From: Azospirillum sp. TSH58
GTDB taxonomy: Bacteria; Pseudomonadota; Alphaproteobacteria; Azospirillales; Azospirillaceae
Length of the DNA stretch: 64,000 nt
Direction: 5' to 3'
Assembly (NCBI RefSeq): GCF_003119115.1
Contig: NZ_CP022364.1
Coordinates: 706,501-770,500 of the forward strand
The notes under the pieces are model-generated. The model did not search any database. It was not told where the DNA came from and was given only the letters and a program-made list of their open reading frames with translations. This document shows positions 1 to 8,500 of this stretch, piece after piece (position 1 is the first letter of the stretch; each line of letters opens with the position of its first letter). The translations under genes and the position numbers were made by a program.

Positions 1-20
1 ACGCGACTGGTAACACCGCT

Positions 21-1241
21 TCAGAAACGGTCCGGCATCCAGGGCGCCGGTCCCGAGAAAAACAGCGCCGCGAGCGCCAGAGCATCCTCGCCGCCACGCA
101 GAAGACCAACCTGACGGAGAGTGTGCGGACCCTTGTGCCCACTGTAGAGGGTGGCGAAAGCCGCGATGGACAGGGAAAGCACCGCCCCCTCCGCCTTTCC
201 GCCGCCGCCCGTCCTTTCCGAAACCCGGTTCACGACGGCCTTTCCATCGGACAGGCACAACCGAAAACTGCCGGAATTCTCCGGAATCACCGCATCGGAG
301 ACATCCAGCGTCAATTCGCCGGCAACTCCAGATGGATATCCGCGGGTTTCCAAGGCGCGCCGAAGGTCAAGAATGCGCAACAGCCATTCATCCCGCGCGT
401 CGGCACGCGGGCCGCTGTCCGGCGCCATCAGAACCAGCGGGTCGTCGGGACCGCCGCGCCAGGAGACACGGTCGACCTGCGCCCGGTAGCCGGCCAGGAA
501 GCTCTGCGCCAGCCGCACCGAACGCGGGCTGATCAGGCACAGATCCGCCACCGTGAGTTTTCGATCGGCGGGTGGCGCCACCGCGACGTATCCCTCAAGG
601 CCGCCAGGACCACCGAAAGTGTAAACATCGGACGGAGCGCCGTCCGGGCAGAGGGCGAAACTCCACAGACCCTCATTGCGCTCCACCAGGCCGTTGGCGG
701 TGGTGAGCAGGCTGCGGCGTAGCGCCGCAAGCTGGCTGGCGTCGCTGGCGTCGGTCCGGCGAATCCACCCGTCCCCCGGCATCGGCCCGGCGGACAGGGC
801 GGCCGGCGGCGCGCTCCAGTCGAAGGACACCCCGCCCCGCCCGTAGCCCAGGCGGGTGTAGAGCGGGAGAGTCGCCGGGTAGAGCACCGACAGCGCGGCG
901 CCCCCGGCCCGCGCCTCCTCCAGCAGGCCGCGCATCAGCGCGGTGCCGTAGCCGCGCCCGCGCTCCGCCGGATCGACGGCGACCGCCGCCACGCCGCAGG
1001 ACGGCACCGGGCGCCCGCCGAACCATTGGTCCATCGGCCAGACCGCGGCGCAGGCGACGAGCTGGCCCGCGCGGCCCGCCTCCGGCCCGGCGCGCAGGCC
1101 GCGCATCACACCCGGCCCGAACAGCTCCACAGACCGGTCGAAATACTCGCGGGGAATGCCGAAACCCTGGCGCACCAGGGTCGCGGCGTCCGCCCGTTCC
1201 TCGGGCAGAAGGGGGCCGAAGCCCCCGTTCACAACAGTCAC
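21..1241 (-). CDS. Eis-type GNAT N-acetyltransferase with C-terminal SCP2-like domain
   Basis: A 406-residue acetyltransferase. The GNAT acetyl-CoA-binding segment (AVDPAERGRGYGTAL) lies near residues 88-102. It is followed by LYTRLGYG, whose Tyr (about residue 128) matches the general-acid Tyr of mycobacterial Eis. The C-terminal ~110 residues look like the SCP2-type domain of Eis. The protein ends in Phe, as in Mycobacterium tuberculosis Eis, where the terminal carboxylate is the catalytic base. Start chosen: GTG at 1241, which shares GTGA with the stop of the upstream ligase gene and has a GGAG about 8 nt upstream; starting further upstream would add out-of-family residues inside the ligase gene. 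Translational coupling with the ligase is likely. The substrate (amine or aminoglycoside) cannot be read from the sequence. Confidence 0.85.
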   Translation of the reverse strand: MTVVNGGFGPLLPEERADAATLVRQGFGIPREYFDRSVELFGPGVMRGLRAGPEAGRAGQLVACAAVWPMDQWFGGRPVPSCGVAAVAVDPAERGRGYGTALMRGLLEEARAGGAALSVLYPATLPLYTRLGYGRGGVSFDWSAPPAALSAGPMPGDGWIRRTDASDASQLAALRRSLLTTANGLVERNEGLWSFALCPDGAPSDVYTFGGPGGLEGYVAVAPPADRKLTVADLCLISPRSVRLAQSFLAGYRAQVDRVSWRGGPDDPLVLMAPDSGPRADARDEWLLRILDLRRALETRGYPSGVAGELTLDVSDAVIPENSGSFRLCLSDGKAVVNRVSERTGGGGKAEGAVLSLSIAAFATLYSGHKGPHTLRQVGLLRGGEDALALAALFFSGPAPWMPDRF

Positions 1242-2893
1242 ACCTTCGCTCCGTTCAGCGCGCGGGCCTGATCGCGCAGCACATATTTCTGGATCTTGCC
1301 GGTCGAGGTCTTCGGCAGGGCGGTGAAGACGACCGTGCGCGGGCACTTGAAGTGGGCCAGATGCTCACGGCAATAGGCGATCACCTCGGCTTCCGTCAGC
1401 CGCTTGCCCTCCTTCACGGTGACGAAGGCGCAGGGCGTCTCGCCCCACTTCTCGTCCGGGCGGGCGACGACGGCGGCCTCGACGATGTCCGGATGCTTGT
1501 AGAGGACGGATTCAACCTCGATGGTCGAGATGTTCTCGCCGCCGGAGATGATGATGTCCTTCGACCGGTCCTTCAGCTCGATGTAGCCGTCCGGATGCCA
1601 GACGCCGAGGTCGCCGGTGTGGAACCAGCCGCCGGAGAAGGCCTCCTGCGTCGCCCGCGGGTTCTTCAGATAGCCCTTCATGACGGTGTTGCCGCGCATG
1701 AAGATCTCGCCCATCGTCACGCCGTCCTTGCGGGTCGGCTGGAGCGTGTTGGGGTCGGCGACCATCAGCCCTTCCAGCGTGGCGTAGTTCACGCCCTGGC
1801 GCGCCTTCAGCGCCGCGCGCTCCTCCAGCGGCAGGTCGTTCCAGTGCTCGTGCCAGGCGCAGATGGTGACCGGGCCGTAGACCTCGGTCAGGCCATAGAC
1901 GTGGGTGACGTCGAAGCCCATCCGCTCGATCTTCTCGATCACCGCGGCGGGCGGGGCGGCGCCCGCGGTCATCATCTTCACGCCGCGCGGGATCTCGCGC
2001 TTCTGGTCCTCCGGCGCGTTGACGATCAGGCCCATGATGATCGGGGCGCCGCACATGTGGGTGACGCCGAGATCGGCCAGAGCGTCGTAGATGCCCTTGG
2101 CGGTGATGGTGCGGACGCAGACGTTGGTGCCGGCCATGGCGGTGACCGTCCAGGGGAAGCACCAGCCGTTGCAGTGGAACATCGGCAGGGTCCACAGATA
2201 GACGGGATGGTGCGGCATCGCCCAGGTCAGCACGTTGCCCATGGCGTTCAGATAGGCGCCGCGGTGATGGTAGACGACGCCCTTCGGGTTGCCGGTGGTG
2301 CCGCTGGTGTAGTTGAGCGCGATGGCCTGCCACTCGTCGGCCGGCATCGGCCATTCATAGGCCGGGTCGCCGGTCTCCAGGAACTGCTCGTAGGTCTGCT
2401 CGCCGATCAGTTCGCCGCCCTTGGCCTGCGGGTCGTCGATGTCGATGACGATGGGGCGGCGCTTCGGCTCCAGCATGTGGACGGCCTTGGAGATGACGCT
2501 GGAGAATTCCCGGTCGGTCAGCAGGACCTTCGCCTCGCCATGCTCCAGGATGAAGGCCAGCGCCTCGGCGTCCAGGCGGATGTTCAGGGCGTTGAGGACC
2601 GCGCCGGTCATCGGCACGCCGAAATGCGCCTCGAAGGATTCCGGGGTGTTGGGGGCCATCACCGCGACCGTGTCGCCCAGCCCGATGCCGCGCTTGGACA
2701 GGGCCGAGGCGAGGCGCACGCAGCGCTCGTAGGTTTCCGCCCAGGTGCGGCGGACCGGGCCGTGGATCACGGCGATGCGCTGCGGATAGACGGCGGCGGT
2801 GCGGCGCAGGAAGGAGAGCGGCGACAACGGCACCGTGTTGGCGGCGTTCTGGTCGAGGTCGGTCTCGTACGGGTTGTGCCGGGCGTCGGTCAC
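1238..2893 (-). CDS. AMP-dependent acyl-CoA synthetase
   Basis: A 551-residue member of the ANL adenylating superfamily, activating a carboxylic acid with ATP to the acyl-AMP and then the acyl-CoA. Visible motifs: P-loop YTSGTTGNPKG (about 195-205), YGLTE (about 333), HTGD (about 425), the hinge region DRSKDIIISGGENIS (about 442-456) and the C-terminal catalytic Lys in PKTSTGKIQK (about 533). Overall it resembles medium-chain or 3-methylmercaptopropionate-type ligases (AlkK/DmdB group), but the acid used is not determinable. Start: GTG at 2893 preceded by GGGAGG at normal spacing; the longer ATG frame adds an unrelated 39-residue extension. It overlaps the Eis-like gene by 4 nt. Confidence 0.9.
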   Translation of the reverse strand: MTDARHNPYETDLDQNAANTVPLSPLSFLRRTAAVYPQRIAVIHGPVRRTWAETYERCVRLASALSKRGIGLGDTVAVMAPNTPESFEAHFGVPMTGAVLNALNIRLDAEALAFILEHGEAKVLLTDREFSSVISKAVHMLEPKRRPIVIDIDDPQAKGGELIGEQTYEQFLETGDPAYEWPMPADEWQAIALNYTSGTTGNPKGVVYHHRGAYLNAMGNVLTWAMPHHPVYLWTLPMFHCNGWCFPWTVTAMAGTNVCVRTITAKGIYDALADLGVTHMCGAPIIMGLIVNAPEDQKREIPRGVKMMTAGAAPPAAVIEKIERMGFDVTHVYGLTEVYGPVTICAWHEHWNDLPLEERAALKARQGVNYATLEGLMVADPNTLQPTRKDGVTMGEIFMRGNTVMKGYLKNPRATQEAFSGGWFHTGDLGVWHPDGYIELKDRSKDIIISGGENISTIEVESVLYKHPDIVEAAVVARPDEKWGETPCAFVTVKEGKRLTEAEVIAYCREHLAHFKCPRTVVFTALPKTSTGKIQKYVLRDQARALNGAKV

Positions 2894-3043
2894 GGATGCC
2901 TCCCTGATGCGTCTCTGTTCAAGAACTCGTTGGGAAGAGTCTTGCCAGAGAATCCAGAGGCTTGGAAGAGGGGTGGCCGGGCGATGCGCGCTCATGCCGC
3001 GCTGCGGCATCCTGCCCGGTTGACCGTATCGCTTGTCGGGCGG

Positions 3044-3526
3044 TCAGCCCTTGCGGACGGTTTCGACCCGCCCGCCGGTCATGGCGACAAGCTGCGCCGG
3101 GGTCAGGCGGAAGACCGCGTTGGGGGTGCCGGCGGCGGCCCAGATGGTGTCGAGGGCCATCAGGTCGGCGTCGATCAGGACCAGCGGCGGCACGGCGTGG
3201 CCGATGGGCGGCACCCCGCCGATGGCGAAGCCGGTGGCCTCGCGGACGAAGTCCGGATCGGCCCGCCCGATCTTCTCGCCGATCAGCCGGCCGACCGCCT
3301 TCTCGTCCACCCGGTTGGCCCCGCTGGCCACCACCAGCACTGGACGGCCGCTGTCTTTCGCACGGAAGATCAGGGACTTGGCGATCTGCGCCACGGCGCA
3401 GCCGACGGCGTTGGCCGCGTCTTCCGAGGTGCGGGTGCTGCCCTCATGCTCCACCACCGCGTGGCCATGGCCGAAGCCGTCCAGCAGGGCCTGGACGCGT
3501 TGGGCGGAGGGGCTGAGGGCCGCCAT
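3044..3526 (-). CDS. ybaK: YbaK/EbsC-type aminoacyl-tRNA deacylase
   Basis: A 160-residue YbaK-domain protein. The family hydrolyses misacylated tRNA, typically Cys-tRNA(Pro) or Ala-tRNA(Pro), in the cytosol. The conserved core is visible: the Lys-containing strand AKSLIFRAK (about 49-57), the glycine-rich GFAIGGVPPIGH (about 98-109) and a following hydrophobic strand. Length fits stand-alone members. It is the last gene of a tight operon: proC ends 6 nt upstream and the ybjN-like gene lies before that. Linkage to proline biosynthesis suggests a Pro-tRNA editing role. Which mischarged tRNA is cleared cannot be told. Confidence 0.88.
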   Translation of the reverse strand: MAALSPSAQRVQALLDGFGHGHAVVEHEGSTRTSEDAANAVGCAVAQIAKSLIFRAKDSGRPVLVVASGANRVDEKAVGRLIGEKIGRADPDFVREATGFAIGGVPPIGHAVPPLVLIDADLMALDTIWAAAGTPNAVFRLTPAQLVAMTGGRVETVRKG

Positions 3527-3532
3527 GGCGCC

Positions 3533-4348
3533 TTACTTCGCCAGTTCGCGGGAGCGGTTCGCGGCGGCGGCGACGGCGCGGTCTAGCAGCGGCTGAATCC
3601 CGTCACCGGCCATCAGCACATCGAGCGCCGCCTGGGTGGTGCCGTTGGGGCTGGTCACCGCCTTGCGCAGGTCGGCGGCCGCGATCGGGGACTGGTGGAG
3701 CAGCTCGCCCGCCCCCGCAACGGTGGCCCGCGCCAGACGCATGGCAAGATCGGCGGGCAGCCCGGCGGCCTCGCCGGCCTTCGCCATCGCCTCGACCATC
3801 AGGAAGACGTAGGCCGGGCCGCTGCCCGAGACGGCGGTCACCGGATCGAGAAGCGACTCGTCCTCCACCCAGGCCACGTCGCCGACGGCGCGCAGCAGCG
3901 AATCGCACAGCGTCCTCTGCGCCTCGGTCACCACCGGGTTGCCGACGGCGACGGTCATGCCGCGGCCGATGGCGGCGGGCGTGTTGGGCATGGAGCGGAC
4001 AATGGCGGCCCCCTCCCCCAGCGCCGATTCGAAGGAGGCGATGGTCTTGCCGGCGGCGACGGACAGGAACACCGTGCCGGGACGGACCAGCGCCCGGTAG
4101 GCCGGAAGAGCCGAGTCCATCACCTGCGGCTTCACCGCAAGAACGACAACATCGGGCACGAAGCCGGCAGGCACGGCATCCGGCCCGCCCGCCAGGACGA
4201 CGGCGGGGTTGCCGCGCAGGGATTCCGGCAGGCCGGACGGCTCGACCACGGCGACGCTGGACGCGATGCCGGCCTTCAGCCAGCCGTCGAGCATCGCGCC
4301 GCCCATCTTGCCGCAGCCGGCCAGAAGCAACGTGCACCCCTGCGTCAT
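3533..4348 (-). CDS. proC: pyrroline-5-carboxylate reductase
   Basis: A 271-residue enzyme for the last step of proline synthesis (P5C plus NAD(P)H to proline), of normal family length. The N-terminal Rossmann signature AGCGKMGGAM is at about residues 8-17. The C-terminal ProC signature appears as AVSGSGPAYVFLMVEAM and TSPNGTTQAAL. Start chosen: ATG at 4348, 5 nt after the ybjN-like stop, with GGAGG 10 nt upstream; a GTG three codons earlier is too close to that ribosome site. Middle gene of a ybjN-proC-ybaK operon. Confidence 0.95.
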   Translation of the reverse strand: MTQGCTLLLAGCGKMGGAMLDGWLKAGIASSVAVVEPSGLPESLRGNPAVVLAGGPDAVPAGFVPDVVVLAVKPQVMDSALPAYRALVRPGTVFLSVAAGKTIASFESALGEGAAIVRSMPNTPAAIGRGMTVAVGNPVVTEAQRTLCDSLLRAVGDVAWVEDESLLDPVTAVSGSGPAYVFLMVEAMAKAGEAAGLPADLAMRLARATVAGAGELLHQSPIAAADLRKAVTSPNGTTQAALDVLMAGDGIQPLLDRAVAAAANRSRELAK

Positions 4349-4353
4349 GACGC

Positions 4354-4857
4354 TCACGCCTCCCCGGCGGTGTCGAGGATGGCGGCGGACACCGCCTCCG
4401 ACGCCGACTTGCCGCCCCAGATCACGAACTGGAAGGCGGGGTAGAAGCGCTCGCACTCCGACAGGGCGATCTCGACGAGGTCCTCAAGCTGCTCCACCGT
4501 CGCGCCGCGCGAGCCGCGCAGCAGCATGGTCTGGCGGAACATAGGCGTGTGCTCCTCGGAGCAGACGTCGAAATGGCCCAGCCACATGCGCGCGTTCACC
4601 TCCGCCAGCAGGTCGTTGACGGACGACCGGCGTGCCGCCGGGACCTTCATGTCGAACTGGCAGGAGAACTGCATCGCGCTGACGTCGGACTGCCAGACGA
4701 AGTAGAGACGGTAATCGCACCAGCGCCCGCCGATCTCGACGATCAGCTCGTCCTCGCCGGCCCGCTCGAAGGGCCATTCGTTGGCGGTGACGATCTCCTC
4801 GACGATGTCCAGGGGATTGTGCGCGGATGAGGGGGTGTCGACGGCAACAGCCGACAT
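4354..4857 (-). CDS. YbjN domain-containing protein
   Basis: A 167-residue YbjN-family (type III secretion chaperone-like fold) protein. It starts at ATG 4857, behind a strong AGGAGG site; the longer frame adds an unsupported 56-residue extension. Features: NPLDIVEEIVTANEWPFER near the N-terminus, an aromatic strand (WCDYRLYFVWQ), and a C-terminal segment (CERFYPAFQFVIWGGKSA) typical of alphaproteobacterial members found beside proC. First gene of the operon with proC and ybaK. The molecular role of the family is not established; a chaperone or scaffold function is only a fold-based guess. Confidence 0.85.
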   Translation of the reverse strand: MSAVAVDTPSSAHNPLDIVEEIVTANEWPFERAGEDELIVEIGGRWCDYRLYFVWQSDVSAMQFSCQFDMKVPAARRSSVNDLLAEVNARMWLGHFDVCSEEHTPMFRQTMLLRGSRGATVEQLEDLVEIALSECERFYPAFQFVIWGGKSASEAVSAAILDTAGEA

Positions 4858-5057
4858 GTCGGCGTCCTCCTGTAAAGGCGCGGTGGACGGAACCGCCCCG
4901 GGGCCGGTCCGCCTTCGCGCATGAAGGGGAAGCCCCGAGATGTTGTGGCTGGCAGACGGATGGATACCACCCAATGCACCGTGCCAAAAGGGTCTGGCCG
5001 GCGCAACTGGTTTTCGGCGGTGCATCCGTGAAGGACTGGTGTCGTGGCGGGGCCGGA

Positions 5058-5393
5058 TCAGACCGGCCCGCCGCCCCCTCCGGCGATGGGGCCGACCGCG
5101 GGGGCGGCGGCGCCCGCGTCCGGCTTCGAGTCGCGGCCGGCCTGGAGGGCCGCGACCGTGGCCTCCAGAGCGGCCAGCCGCTCGGTCATGGCCTCCTGCT
5201 CCTCGCGGGCCTTGGCGGCCATGGCGCGGACGGCCTCGTGCTCCTCGCGGCTCACCACGTCCATGCGCGACAGGACGCGCTCGAACTGCTGGCGCATCTG
5301 CGCCTCGGCTTCCTCACGCAGGGACGACAGCGCGCCGAGCGCGCCGCCCGCAACGCGGGCCAGATCGTCCAGAATCTTATTGTCCACCTGCAT
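5058..5393 (-). CDS. UbiK/BMFP-type accessory protein
   Basis: A 111-residue protein resembling the YqiC/UbiK (membrane fusogenic, BMFP) family: an N-terminal MQVDNKILDDLARVAGGALG amphipathic segment, a central heptad-rich coiled coil (about 25-90) and a low-complexity Ala/Gly/Pro tail. In enterobacteria UbiK binds membranes and the Ubi complex and supports aerobic ubiquinone synthesis. No clear Shine-Dalgarno sequence precedes the ATG. It lies about 200 nt upstream of, and co-oriented with, the ybjN-proC operon, a neighbourhood I recall as common in Rhodospirillales. Confidence 0.8.
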   Translation of the reverse strand: MQVDNKILDDLARVAGGALGALSSLREEAEAQMRQQFERVLSRMDVVSREEHEAVRAMAAKAREEQEAMTERLAALEATVAALQAGRDSKPDAGAAAPAVGPIAGGGGGPV

Positions 5394-5452
5394 CGACTCA
5401 AAATCCGCTTCTTGTCTGCCGCATTATGGGACCCGCCCCACGGAACTTCAAC

Positions 5453-5492
5453 GGGCTTGGACGCAAAGCGTCACGGGGCTTGGACGCAAAGC
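5453..5492. repeat. 17-nt direct repeat, 23-nt period
   Basis: GGGCTTGGACGCAAAGC occurs at 5453-5469 and again at 5476-5492, between the end of the AsmA gene and the start of the UbiK-like gene. The flanks are also similar (acg before, tc after). It may be a small duplication in the leader of the UbiK-like gene. Confidence 0.85.
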
Positions 5493-5513
5493 CTCGCGCG
5501 CTCCCCCTGACCC

Positions 5514-8500
5514 TCAACGCCGCAGCCCGTCGATCAGCCCCTTCAGCAGCGCGTCGGGTTTCGGGGCGTTGCCGCCGCCGGGAACCGGCAGATCCTTCGG
5601 CACCACCTTGTTCAGCAGCCCCTCGGCGGCGCGGCGGGCGAAATACTCCTGCACCTCCTGCATCTCGAAGGAGCGGGTGGGCTTGTCGAGCGCGCCGGTC
5701 ATGCGGACGGTCAGGGGCGGCAACGACTGGTCGGACTGCACGGTCAGGCGGACGCGCATGTCGATGGTCTGCGCCGGCAGGTTGACCTGCCCCGCCGCCA
5801 CCGCCTCGCCCAGGTCGGAGGTCAGGCGGGTGTCCTCGGTGCGGGCCACGCCCTTGTCGATGGCGAAGCTGCCGTCCAGCCGGGCGAAGCGGGTCTCCCC
5901 ACCCTGAAGGCCGCCCATCACCGCGCCCAGCAGCTCCTGCGGACGCTCCAGCCTGGTCAGCCGGTCGCGCAGGGCGCCGAGGTCGAAGCCGCGCAGCAGC
6001 CCGTCGCGGGCGCTGATCCGGCCCTGGCCGGCCAGCGCCCTGAGCATGGCGTCGCCGCCGGCCCCGCTGGTCGTCAGGTTGGCTTCGGCGTCCAGCACGC
6101 CCCCGGCGATCTCCAGCGCTCCGCCGCCCAGACCGCCGCCCACCGCCTCGGCCAGCTTGGCCTTGGACAGGGTGATGGTGGCCTCGGCGGTCGGCGTCTG
6201 GTTGCCCGGCGCGGCGAGCCGGCCGGTGGCGCCGAGCTGACCGCCCATCAGGGTGCCGTCGAAGCGTTCCACCGTCAGCACGCCGTTCGTCACGGTGGCG
6301 CGCAGGGCCGGCTTCTCGATCCGCGTCCCGCCCTTGACGAGCGCCGAGGAAGTCAGCACGAAGCGTCCGTCGAAACGGCGCAGCCCGCTGAAATCTCCCG
6401 TGTTGGCCCCCGTGTTGGCCCCCGTGTTGGCCCCCGTATCGGCGGCTGTGGGCGCGCCCGGCGACGCCTCGGCCGCCGGGGCGGCGGCGCCCGTGGGGCG
6501 CGATGCCGCCGCGGGGAGCGCCGCCAGCCGGTCCAGCTCCAGGTCGCCGGTCTGCAGTTCGGCCTCCACCCGCGGCTTGCTGCCGTTCAGGTCGGCGCTG
6601 GCCTTCCCCTTGAGGGTGACGCCGGCCAGCACGCCCTGGATGTTGCCGAGCGTGAAGGCCTTCCGCGTCCCCGCCAGCTCCGTGTAGAGGTCCATCGCCC
6701 CATAGGAGCCCGACACCGCGCCACCGGCGGACGGGGTGTCGGCGAACAGGCTGGCCAGCCGGGCGATCTCCGGATGCTTGGCGCGCAGCTTGAGGTCGGC
6801 GATGGGGTCCTTCTCGACGTTCGACAGCGTGCCGCCCGCCTCCAGCGAGCCTTCGGCCGCGTCCACGCCCAGCTCGACCGCCAGACGCTCGGCGTCGCCC
6901 GAGAGGCGGGCCTGCGCCTTCACCGCGCCCAACCGCTCCGGCGCGGGGGCGCCCTCCGGCCAAGCGACCACGCGTGCGACCCCTTCCAGGCTGGGAGCCT
7001 CGGCGTTCAGCGTCAGATGCGCGCCACGCAGCGGCTCCAGCCCGGCGACCTGCCCGTCCAGGCGGAGCTTCACCCCGGCGGCGTCCTGCACCGTCGCTTC
7101 CTTGATCGACAGGGCACCGCCCGCGGCGGTGGCGTCGAGCCGCAGCCCCTGCACCGGCGTTTTGCGCACGGTCAGCTGCCCGACCGAGAGTTCCAGATTC
7201 GCGTCCACGCCGGCCAGCAGCCGGGCCGGGGTCATCGACGACCCCGCGGACGAACCCGCGGACGAACTCCCAGGCGAACTTCCGTTGCGCGTAGGCGCCG
7301 GTGCGGCCGTTCCGTTGGCGGCCGTTCCGTTGGCCGTTGGGGCGGCCTGGGCCGCGCCGCCGCCCGGCGGGGGCAGATAGGCGTCGAGATTCAGCCGGTC
7401 GAGGTCGAGCCGCGCCCCGAAGGCGGGCCGGCCGCGGTCCACATAGGCGACGGCGCCGGTCAGGCGGCTGGCGTCCACCCGCAGATCCAGCCCGCTGACG
7501 TCGAGCCGCCCCGGCTTTCCCTGCACCTGCGCGGCGACGGACGCCCGGCGCAGGCGGTCCGCCGGAACGGCGCGGACGTCCACCCGCAGCCATTCCAGCA
7601 GGGCGCGCAGGTTGTCGGCGTTCGCCTCCATCCGCAGGTTGATGTTCGGCTGGCCGTTGGCCGCCGCCAGCTCCCCCGCCGCCACGATGTCGGACCCGCC
7701 GGGCAGGAGCGCGCTGACGCGGTCGATGTTCAGCGTGCCGCCGGCCAGGCTGGCCTCCACCCGCCCCTGGCGGATCACCCCGCCGTTGTAGGTGATGCCA
7801 TCCACCGCGAGGTCGAGCTTGGCGTCCAGCGCCTCCGGCAGGGCGAACCCGCCCGGCTGGCCAGTGCCACCGGATGGAGCGCCACCGGATGGAGCGCCCG
7901 TCGATGGAGCGTTGGACGGCGCGCTCTTGCCCCCGTTTCCATTGCGGGCGGCGGGCTGGCCGGTCGGCGAGACGCCGCCCGAGCCGGCGCGGTCCAGCCA
8001 GGCGTCGAGGTCGAGCCGGTTCAACGCCAGGGTCAGCTCCGCCCTTGCGGGCGCGCCGCTGCGCAGGGTCGCCGTGCCGGTGGCGCGCGTGTCGCCGAGC
8101 TGCGCCTCCAGATTGGTGAAGCTGGCCCCGGTCGGGGACGCCTCGACCGCCGTTCGGATGCCGAAGGACTGGGCGAGCAGCGCGTTCGCCTTCCTGTCCT
8201 CGCCGGCCGCCGCGCCGTTGCGGACCAGGGCCAGCGCGCGGGACAGATCGCTGCCCTCGGCGCGCAGATCGCCCTGCGCGCGCGACCCGCCGCTGCCCGG
8301 CGGGTTGGTCACGATGCCGGCGAAGCGCAGCGTGGCGTCGGTGTCGGCCATGGACAGCGTGGCGCGGACCTGGACGGCGGCGCCGTCGATCAGGCGGCTG
8401 ACGAACATCTCCCCGCGCAGCGGCACGCCGCGCGCCCGGAAGCTGCCCTGCCCCTGAAACGGCCCGGTGAAGCTGCCGGCGACGATCCGCGCGTCGATCT

